From positions 23,667,754 through 23,731,753 of the forward strand of contig CAIIXF020000011.1 in NCBI GenBank assembly GCA_903813345.2: DNA of 64,000 bases, read 5' to 3'. A program made the position numbers and the translations under genes. Every line of letters starts with the position of its first letter. Position 1 is the stretch's first letter. Source of the DNA: Owenia fusiformis (Eukaryota; Annelida; Polychaeta; Sabellida; Oweniidae). This document shows positions 26,727 to 37,300 of this stretch, one piece after another. The notes under the pieces are model-generated. The model did no database searches. It saw only the letters and a list, made by a program, of their open reading frames with translations, and was not told where the DNA came from.

Positions 26727-27460
26727 TAGCTGGAATGAAGTTTGAAAAGTATCACTATCATGGCTAAGATGTTTGTCGTAAGCTGTGTATTCTTTGTGCT
26801 ACGTTATTATTTTACAAAATATTTCAAAAATTATGAAATTATAAATTTTGAGTACAAGATTTGATAATTGTACATGGGTTTATCAATCAATATGCACTGT
26901 ACAACCAATCAAGTTCACAGGATTTGTGCAATCATATATGGAAAAGTATATTCATAAATATGAATGACATTTGTATATTTCAGATTTTTTAGTTTTTTGT
27001 GCAATAAGCCTGTGCCCTCTTGCAATTTGAAGAATGTCAGCCATGTTATTCTTATTGCAAATAACATGGCAAAGAAGCATCAAAACATAAAAGGCCACAC
27101 ACTTTATAAGTCAAACTAGAAGTAATCCTAGATATACAAATGTCATTCATATAATAGGAATATATTTTTCCATATATTATTGCATAATGATATTTTGATT
27201 TCTTATTTTTTAAGTTTTACTGACGCAATAAAACAGTGAAATGAACTTTATCACAGCTAAGATGTTGGTTGTAAGCTGTGTATTTGTTGTGCTACTTAGT
27301 TATTATTTTGCAAAATATTTCAAAAATTATGAAATTATAAAATCGTACATGGGTTTATCAATCAATATGCACTGTACAACCAATCAAGTTCACAGGATTT
27401 TTCAGTGACCTCATTTATTCAGATCACACCAGTCGCAAATCACAATAAAACTGTAGGGGC

Positions 27461-28004
27461 TTATCCCGTGCCAGGACTATAGTCCTGCGAACGTCTTATT
27501 CTTTTGCCTGTAAGATTACAACATGGGAGAATTTTCTACGCTTCTTACACTTAAGATACCTATTTCAATAGATTCCTTGGTATTTTAGCATTCTTTTCGT
27601 GTAGTTGAATCTACAATTGTCTGGGTTTATCGGCAGAACAAAGACATTTTCGTTTTTAATCACAATATTTACGTGTAATATTTAACTTATTTCAACCGTC
27701 AAATTCCTCCATTTATTGGTGCTTCCGGGCCACTTCCGGGTCAGTCAAATGGGGAATCCCCTTTTAAATCCAACCTCCATCTTGGAAAGTGATGGAATAT
27801 CTCTCGATGAAAAGGAAATGTTCCCGTTCTGCCGATATACCCAGACAATTGTGGATTCAACTACACGAAAAGAATGCTAAAATACCCAGGAATCAATTGA
27901 AGTAGGTATCTTAAGTGTAAGGGGCGTAGATAATTCTCCCAAGTTGTAATCGTACAGGCAAAAGAATGCTCTCAATGCAGTACTATAGTCCTGGTACGGG
28001 ATAA
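27461..28004. mobile_element. Foldback element, 544 bp, about 200-bp terminal inverted repeats
   Basis: The left end TTATCCCGTGCCAGGAC and right end GTCCTGGTACGGGATAA are inverted, and similarity continues inward to the CGGCAGAAC / GTTCTGCCG pair. GTAGGGGC (8 bp) lies directly on both sides, at 27453-27460 and 28005-28012. Long TIRs plus 8-9-bp duplications fit hAT or Mutator-like non-autonomous elements. No transposase. Confidence 0.85.
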
Positions 28005-29074
28005 GTAGGGGCTGTAGGCTTCGGACACAGACATGGGAGAGTTTGCTGTTTGGATAATGCAAACTGTGTTTTGATCTTGAGATTTTGAAATGTTTAGATC
28101 ACAGAGGTCATGAATATGTGTTCGGATATTTCAATTTCCTAGGAAAATGGATGTCAAACTCAATCAATGACAATGTCAGGTGAGTGTGATTCACAAAACA
28201 AGTCACATAATTTCAGCTTTTCAGCCTTTTTCAAAAAACAAGGAGCCTTTACAAAAAGTATGTGTGTCTTTTGCAGCCTAAATAAAGTGTATACAATTCC
28301 CTTGAATAAAATGTAATGTATATACACTAAACTTACCTATAAATGCAGTAAAAAGGAGTTTAATTGAAGATTTCCTGGTTTCTCCTAGGTGGCTTGTATG
28401 TGGCAATATAGTAGTGACATCTATAGATACAAACTATAATTCAATCAATTTCTTGCATTTATCAATAATTCATATTACAGTTCAACGACCCCAGTTCAAC
28501 TATTTTGACGCAATTATCTATATTGTCATACTTAATATAATAATGATTAATATAATTACTTGTAATATCTGGTAAATTTGTCACGTAATTACAGTATGGC
28601 AGAGTTGTATAAAGTTTTCAAAATGATCGGTTCTTGAGACATGTACTTGGTCAATGAGTGCATGTCTTCCCATCATGCAAATTTTAACATCCGGCATTGA
28701 AAGAAAAAAGTTGATTTTTTCGTAAAAAGTTCATTCATGCTTTTATATCACGTTACATACACGAATAAGACATTTCTTGATAAATTAATATACAATAGAG
28801 TGGACCTACAACAATTAAAGTGGTAAAATTAACCAGGTAAGCTGAGAATAATCAGATTAGTTATGTTTAATTTCTATTATTTTTTTGCCAATTTTTCGGA
28901 GATGCATTTTTGATGGGACGAGAGTAAATCCTATGCGGCATATGATATATTATTGATGTTTGACCAATCACGATCAAGACTTTGCAATAAGCCTATGCCC
29001 TCTTGTAATTTAAAGAATTTCAGCCATGTTAATCTTTTTGAAAATACTATGGCGGAGAAGCATCAAAATATAAG

Positions 29075-29671
29075 CTTACTTCTTGCGAAAGCTATTTGGA
29101 TTTTGATATAATAGCTTTCCCACGGAGCATTTGGACAGCTGAATGATTGTGACCTTTGAAATCGAATTAAGTCAATCCGCGGCTTACTTTTGGTCTCTAA
29201 CTGTGTCTTACATCAGTATCATCAATCTGTGTAAGTATTAGAGCGCTGAAATACTTCTTTTTCGATCAAGACTTGTAAATTGTTCATCGAGTGAATGTTT
29301 TTTAAACCTATTTCCAATATTGCGGTTTGTGAGGAGCGAGATACGCAACGAACGAAATGAATTTTGAGAATTAGTTAGGTTCGGACAACCTCCGGAGATT
29401 TACGAAAATGTCCGAGCAGAAAACGCCATATTGGAATTTGGCAGTAAAAACATTCACTCGACTAACAATTACAAGTCTTGATCGAAAAGGAAGTGCTTCA
29501 GCGCTCCAATACTTACACGGATTGATGATACTGATATAAGACACAGTTAGAGACCAAAAGTAAGCCGCGGATCGACTTAATTCGATTTCAAAGGTCACTA
29601 TTATTCAGCTGTTCACTTCCCCGTTTGAGAGCCATAGGTTTCAAAATCTAACATGGCTCTCGAAGTGAGTA
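29075..29671. mobile_element. Foldback element, 597 bp, inserted in a duplicated segment
   Basis: Arms of about 220 bases (29075-29310 and 29445-29671) are inverted. Examples are CGATCAAGACTTGTAA against its complement and GACCTTTGAAATCGAATTAAG against CTTAATTCGATTTCAAAGGTC (split sites near 29150 and 29578). ATAAG flanks both ends (29070-29074, 29672-29676). The paralogous stretch at 27075-27095 lacks the element, giving an in-window empty site. Confidence 0.82.
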
Positions 29672-30280
29672 ATAAGAAGCCACATACTTTATTTACCAAA
29701 CAAGAAGCAATCCAAGATATACAAATGTCATTTCTGTACAATAGGAATATATATTTTAGTATTAAAAATTATTATATTTGAAAATCTACGTGAAACAAAA
29801 GTGCTGTGATGAAGAGGTTATAAATAATATGTCAACTAAATGATTATGAGGGGAATTATGATAAATCAAAATTCACAATAAAAAATCCTAAGATGATTCC
29901 TTTCTGATACAGTAGGGAACATAAAGAATTTCTATAGCTATGAAAATTACATGCTGTCGCACATGTAATAAATTCTTACCTCAGTGAATTCAGTGCTCTA
30001 TTTTCTCTGTCCTAGTAAGTCCAAATATAGTGGAATTTGTGTCTATGATGACAAATAAGAACTTAAAAATTTGAAGTAGATATTCACATGTTAATGCAGA
30101 CTCTTAAATGTCACAATTATTTAACATGTTACTCCTGGTAGGGGAATATATCAGTACTAAACTTTTTTGGATAAACACCCCTGCCATTGCCAATGACCTT
30201 CATTTGGTCTTACCTCATGTATGTATTCAATCTGACGCTACCTCCCACATGCATTAGTGTATTATTTTGTATGTTTATAT

Positions 30281-30461
30281 TACAGTAAAAACTGTCTATA
30301 TTGAACATTTTTCTGGAGAAAAAATATTCAGTATTGGTAGGCGTTCACTACAGAGAGGGTTATTTATACCAAAGTCAGTAGAGTATATGCGGAGGAACGG
30401 TGTCACTAGAGACAGGTGTTCACTAGAGAGAGGTGTTCACTAAAACATGTTTTACTGCATA
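30281..30461. mobile_element. MITE of the TACAGTAAAACCTGTC family (copy 3)
   Basis: TACAGTAAAAACTGTCTATA at the left and AAAACATGTTTTACTGCATA at the right. Internal GTGTTCACTAGAGAGAGGTG is the reverse of blocks in the copy at 19713. It lies about 0.9 kb upstream of the BAK-like start codon. Confidence 0.72.
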
Positions 30462-31345
30462 TGTGAGACAGAAGTCTGTCTCTTCTCCCACATACCTCTT
30501 TCATCTGTAAATCTTTCCTCATATAATGTGCTTGTAAACACCTACTTTCATTTTCACCTATCTTTCCTCATATGTACCAGCTCGTTCAATAAGTTTATGC
30601 CAAAAAATGCAATCATTTTTAATTTTCATATTTTTATGAAACTCATAGAATATAGATAACATATTTATCTATTGAGACACAAGATACACCATTGTGTTGT
30701 GATTGATCAAAAGTTATAGTTACCTCATAGTCACATGACCAAACATGAGATATGTTTTGTAGAAAATAGCAAACCTTCAATAATAATGAAATGTCTCTAT
30801 TTGAATCAAGACAAAAACTCTATAAATATGCTTTTGGTACTATGAGCAAACCCTCAATAAAAATATGGTCTTAATTTGGATTAAAACAAAAAATCTATAT
30901 TTACTGTATGTATATTATTTTATGTATTCTAGAACATTGCTGGTTTAGTAATTATAATTTAGGCTTTGATGATGGTAGAGAGAAACATTTTATAACTTGT
31001 GACAAAAATGTCTGCTTAGTGTAGTCTTAAATGTGTTTGGGCCTTCCCCAAAAATCCATTTGGCCTTTTGCTACTTCCTAGTTAAAGCTTTGACGGGGGT
31101 GTTGCCAGCAGCTATTCATTGTATGTGAGTTTGACATATAGGACCTCTGATGCTTATTGCACTGATGTCATTCTTTGAATATTTAATTAAAAGTGTCATT
31201 ATTATGCAATATTAAAATCATGACTCATTGTTTACTTTCAGAACTGTTTACTATTTAATTGGTGAAGTAACATGATGTGACACAACACAAGTGTGAAATT
31301 CTACCTGGTACAACATAATAATAGATAAACTGTGATTGAAACATA

Positions 31346-31359
31346 GTAACTATGGCAAC
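31346..31359. promoter_or_regulatory. X-box-like site over the BAK start codon
   Basis: GTAACTATGGCAAC matches the RFX consensus GTHNYYATRRNAAC at every position and contains the start codon ATG (31352-31354). Matches to the same consensus recur in FAAP100 exons. Binding is inferred from consensus only. Confidence 0.35.
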
Positions 31360-34300
31360 TGGAGGAGCATGTGGGGGAGCAGGGGATGGACCCCCAGAAT
31401 ACCAAAGGACTAAAAGCAGGGATAAATATTCAACACCACAACAAAGGCTAAGCCCAGACACTGAAGACAATGTTTTAAAGGAAACTGAAAGTGTTTTTCA
31501 AAGTTTTTCATGTCATATGTTGCAAAATGAACAAACTAGAACGGGAGACATGATGGATACACCATCAAATCCAGAGCTGATGTCAATTCGTCCAAACCCA
31601 GTATCGTAAGTTTCTATTATTTCCTATTTGCTAGATCAGGTTGTCAAAATCAGAGTTTTATCATTGTGATAAGCCACATTTCTTTGATCTCTGTCTGCAG
31701 CATCTTTGTAAGAACTATGTTATTGTAGGTACCAAAACAGAGTTCTATTTATAAAAGTACAAGCAATTGGTTTGACCAAATTTCGTAGGGAAAACCAGTA
31801 TGAAACTCCAAGATAAAATGCACTCAAGATTAAAAATCTTCAAGATATCATATTTTTAAAACTTTATCTGGTAGTGATCTCACCAGCCTAAAAGAATACT
31901 TCAAGTAAAATCATGCATTTTGCATTGAGTTGATATGAATCCTCAAGAATAACCCACAGAGAAGTATGATCTGTTGATCTATAACTTTTATAAAAGGAAC
32001 ATAAAATTAACAGTTTTGGGCAAATTATACAAACATTTAGATAGGCTAAGAATAATTATCCTGCAAATGACTCATAAAAATCCTTTAAAGGGAATGCGAA
32101 GTTTCATGTTCTAATTTACAAGCTGGCTACTTATGACCATCATCTATCACTTCAGCTCACTCATGGGACATATCGTGTTTGAACTAACATATAATTCAAG
32201 TTCAAAGTACCCATATCTGGATCGCTGCGGATGCCGCCATTGTTATGTATCAATGACGTCATTGATGCCTTAAAATTGATGCCTGGGAAATGTCGGTATA
32301 TAATCACGTCATACTCGGATCGCAGAAATAGAACACATTTCACTGATATTTTATAACTATTTCTGTCCGCTTAACATTGTTGTCGCATGTTCATGTCCAT
32401 ATCATATCATATATTTGGAAAAGTTGTTTCAATATATTCTTCATAGCAATTGAATTGTTGCAATGTAATTTTTCAAATGTTTGTATTTATTTCCTCCAAT
32501 GTGATATAGTATAGGCTAGGTAGGAAAATCACTAAACTTATGAGATATCGGCTGCGCGATTCGGAAGTCATCGCATTATATTCCACTTGAAAAATATCCA
32601 CTAGAATTATTTTATATAATGATAACACTGGGTCAAAAAGGATAAAACTGTTCAAATCCTGTAAATGCTTTCTTGTATATTTTACCAATAAATGAGGTAA
32701 ATGCATTAAAATATACAAAATGGCATTTGCACATAAATGCTACCCTGCGTGCAGAGTCTAAACTGAAGACGAAGCTCTCTTTTAAGAAGTGAAGTCAAAC
32801 TAATGCAAAGGGTACATAAATGCATTACTGTGCATCAATTGGGATTTATTTAACTAAGATTAATGTGGCTAATGTGTTGGCGTATTTGTGGTAAAAATAA
32901 GTACATGTAAGTTATATTAACGGCTGAACGCATCCAACAAATAATTGCATTTACTATATTTATGTAAATACACGACATACCATTTAAAATATCAAAATCT
33001 ATGCTAATGTTCATTAATGCGCTGATGAGCATTTACGGCACATCATTATTAACCTTAAGGTATACGTCGGCAAATAGGCATACTGCCGCAATTGCTTTCT
33101 TACCTAATCATAAATGGTAGATTTCTTCAATCTGTAGTATTCTATTCGAATGTGTATAGGTGCATGGATAGGGGCATATTGGAGAATGAAAGAAACAAAA
33201 CAAAAAGTAGTAATCCAATGAAACAGTAACTCCCTAAAGTGTTTAGCCATTTAAATTCTGATGAAAAACGCAAACAAAAAAACGAAAAATCGATGTCGTC
33301 TAAATGAAACGTATGTAAATGTCAATCTCCTAAATATTAAGATTGGCAAAAGCTTTACAAGGACATGCCACTGTCATATTTTCAAAGAATAATACGTAAT
33401 GTTTAATTTTTCTCAGTTGTTAATCGACCAATTTCAATCATCATATCACCGTGGCGACATTCGATATGACAAAAGAAAGCTTTTCAAAATTCAATGGTAT
33501 TTTCACCTTAGATCATGACAAGAGAAGGCTCATAACATTCAGTGATGCGGGGAGACGATGGGGTCGATTGTAGTATGATATTTCATTTCAACGACGATAA
33601 GGCAATTGCCGTATTGATAGTACGCCAATAGTTTAATATTTGTTTTATTATATATCTATTTTTTTGTTAAAAACAATTCCTGATTTCGAGCTCGAATTTA
33701 ATTATACGTAAATACAGTTTTACAGTATTTTCGATATAATGATTTTCAATTTAATGGCATACAACCTTTTGTTTTTCTATATCGGAAAATAAGTGGAACT
33801 TTAAAAGCTTCAGTCACATTTGTTCAATGCGACCACACGTCGATCGTAAATCAGTAAAGGAGGATGGAAATTAGCGCAACAGATTTTGGACAGTCATATG
33901 TTGGATTATGGCCATTTTCTGAGGATTTAAACAATTGCATATGTTGGGCCAATGCATTACCTCCAGGAAAATCCCTTCTAGAGATGATAAAATAATTTCA
34001 ACTTTGAGACAGGGTAGATGCAAACAACCCACCCACATGTTTTTTCTGAAATGTTTTCCTAATTTTCGACCCCTTCCATCCCTGCTTTTTTAATTTTTCT
34101 TGCATCAATATGTTGCATTTTGACATATAGTTAACCACCTTAAAGGAATAAGTGATTCCTTAAGGGGTTTTAAAGATACCCATTATGGGTGACCAAACTT
34201 AGCTGAAAGCGATGATTTTTCCTATGGGAAATATTGTTTTCCACTTTATCTAAAAGGAATCATTTATTCCTTTTAAGGTATTAACTGTGTGTCAAAACGC

Positions 34301-37300
34301 AACATATTGATGCAAGAAAAATAAAAAAAGCAAGGATGGAAGGGGTTGAAAATCAGGAAAATATTTCAGAAAAAACATGTGGGTGGGTTGTTTGCATCTA
34401 CCCTGTCTCCTAGTCGAAATTATTTTATCATCTCTAGAAGTGATTTTCCTGGAGGTAATGCATTCGCCTAATATATGCACCTGTTCAAATCCCCAGGAAA
34501 TGGCCAAAATCAAACATATGACTGTCCAAAATCTGTTGCGCTAACTTCCCTCCTCCTTTCTGCGGCAAACATAGGAAAACTACAGTCGACTAAAGGTCAC
34601 CTTGCTGTCTACGTACACGACATATCCAGTTTTTACAAGGCGTAGCGGAGTTATAACTTTTTCTTTCCTGTGGTCACCATAGATATCAACAAGCAGCAGC
34701 CAAACCGTAGGTCTCACGACGGCCGTACATCGGGTTCACGGTCGACTTGCGGCTGCGCTTGGATTCATAGGTTCCAATTGACCTTTCCGAACCGAACCCC
34801 TTGTGGATGCCTTCAAGAAAAACTACGCACGTCGTAGGGCCCCCCTACGCTGATCGTGCGTCATCATTTACCAGCCGTACGGGAATCGTAGTTTTTTCTC
34901 ATAATCAAGATACGCCGTACGGCTATCTTAGCAAATGTGACTGCTAAATTATCTGACTGCATAAATACTTAGGCAACCCGTAGAAATCCTACTTACCACA
35001 GAAATGATAGACCGTACGGTTCCCGTAAAAATGTAACGTGAGGCTAAGAATCCATGATAGTAATTGAATACGGTTTTAAAATTTAATTTTAAAATTTTAA
35101 TTTCTTTGAATACCTGTGTTAAAGATAAACATAAATGCAATGAATATTAAAGTACGAACACGTATTTTTGTAATGAGACTAGCAAATTAAACTCTTGCAT
35201 TCTTGGAAACTCAAGATGGGTTGGTTGAATTAATTTTATTATGTTTTATTCTAATAGTTTGCATTCGCCTGATAGAATTAGCATTTTCTGTTCGCATTTA
35301 GCGCTAGACCTAATAAAAGTTAAAAGTCACGAATCCCAGATTGTTTCAAGTGTAAATAAAGAATAAATCTAACCTGCATTCCATGTCTAGATAGGTAAAA
35401 AGCAATTCCGAAAATGCCGGCGTTAATATTCTATTGAAATCGTTCTTTATTATGGGTGGTATATACGTATTCTTTTAGTTCCTTTGAAATGATTTCTTTG
35501 GTTTTGGAATGGCAACAACTCGGCATTCATTTTTTGATTCAAAAATGGCGCCACAAAACTTTTAGAATGCCAAGGCATCAATCTGGCATCAATGACGTCA
35601 TAACAATGTCGTAAAGAACCACTTTACGGTTGAAATGGCAGCTCCGTGGTCCAGTTCATATGCAAAACCCGGGGCTCAATAACAATTAAAAGGATAATGA
35701 TAGAACAATAAAACTAAGTTGGATTGAAAGATATATCTTTATTCTAACTTATTATCAAGTTTAAGGGACAAAACTTCGCATTCCCTTTAAACCAATTTGA
35801 ACCAATTTTTGATTTGAATAATTAAACCCTGGACCGACCCTCTATTATACATTACTCACAAGTTTCATTCCAATTCTCTCATTATTTTAATTGCTGTATT
35901 TTGTCTGGTGACATCGATTGAAATTGATTCAATGTCATTAAAAAACTATTAGTAATGGATGATATATGAATATTTATGAAGCTGTTTCACAGAAACTTTT
36001 GAAATTGTCAAAGGGAGAAGTACAAATGTTTCATGATCAAAGGTTATTACTGATAATATCAAAGTAAAGATTTTGAAACATCTTTGTGTACGTGTATTTG
36101 TTGATTGTTTCTAAGAAATCAACAAAAAATTGTAAGTGTGAGAAGTAAAACAATGACCTATCATCAAATAGTAAATAACTTATGACTTCAGAACTACACA
36201 TATTGAATGTGAACATTGTAGTGTTGTAAAGTGTAAACGATATAATTAGAAATGCAGCACAAAATAATCTGTCTAATGTTGTGAAGACCATGAGTTGTAC
36301 AAGAAAATCATTACTTTATTTTAACAGATGTAAATACAATCGGCAGACAGACATACACCAGTAGTATTAATCTGGAATTTCAAAAAATTAAGCTTAAAGA
36401 AACTTAAACCATTCCTGTGTCATTTAATTTTTCACATCATCATATCCTGCAACAAAAGAATTTTCACCTTTAAGCACTAACATTTACACATAATGTTGGT
36501 TTTGGTCAGTGGGTCATCCTTCAAGATCTGGTTTCACTGCTATTAGCAGCTATGGAAAGCATTGAAATACCTTTAGACCAAGGATGCAGTGAGTGGGTGG
36601 AATTGAGATTGCGTACAAATCATTATTTGATATCATACACAGGGTCGTAGTCAGCAAATGTAAAGGGGGTGAGATTTTTTGGGTTTGCATCACTGTGAGC
36701 AAAGCGAGGCCCAAAAATCGGGGTACTGGGTTCACCCTCAGAATTTTTTTAAAATCTGCATTGTATATGATGCATTCTAAGCATTTCAAACAATAATTTG
36801 ATGGTGCTTTTACAACAAATTTTACAAAATTGCTTTTTTCTTTTATGTGGGGGGGGGGCACCCCCACCCAGTACTTAGCATTGGGGGGTCGGATCAAATT
36901 TTCGATAAAAGTATTTTAATTCTTAAAGGGATCTACCTTGAGTAAAAATGTGAAAATTTTGACTGAACCCCTTATCTGTGGTTCAGTGATGTATTCAAGA
37001 AATATAGTAAACTTTATATGCTCCAGGATTTTCAGTGGTGTCAAGGATAGGTGAGTGGTGTCACTTAAACCATAATCTGGTATTTCAATAGGTTATCAAT
37101 CATGCATGTCAAAAATACAAACATTATCATCTATTGGGAAATGGAGAGCTTTAAATTAAGCTTTATATTAATGATTGCACGTAATGAACATCTGACCGCA
37201 AAATCCGTAAAGGAATCATTGAACTGACATTGATATGTTTTGCATTGTTTTTTTATGAACCCCCTTAAAGAGAATTCTTTCATGTCATGCTATTGTGATG

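Larger units (their letters stand above)
26738..31345. other. Divergent TFG/BAK spacer with local duplications
   Basis: Holds the unlocated non-coding first exon of TFG and the upstream region of the BAK-like gene. About 185 bases at 26750-26935 recur at 27250-27410 (shared CAATATGCACTGTACAACC and flanks). The stretch 27001-27170 recurs at 28982-29750, the second copy being split by the foldback at 29075-29671. Two foldbacks (27461, 29075) and one MITE (30281) occupy much of the rest. Confidence 0.6.
32089..35786. mobile_element. 3.7-kb non-autonomous element with TTAA target sites
   Basis: Left end TTAA|AGGGAATGCGAAGTTT (TTAA at 32085-32088) and right end AAACTTCGCATTCCCT|TTAA (35787-35790, one base longer gap). 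Sub-terminal blocks with CATCAATGACGTCAT occur near both ends (about 32250 and 35590). TTAA duplications are typical of piggyBac and Kolobok elements. No transposase frame is present. It carries a nested micro-element (32741) and a foldback (33853), plus a GC-richer stretch (34600-35060) with several CCGTACGG strings. Confidence 0.7.

Noticed and set aside
34600-35060. GC-richer stretch with CCGTACGG strings as a CpG-island promoter or hidden exon
   Set aside because: No open frame of useful length or splice signals; it lies inside the TTAA-flanked element and is more likely repeat-derived.
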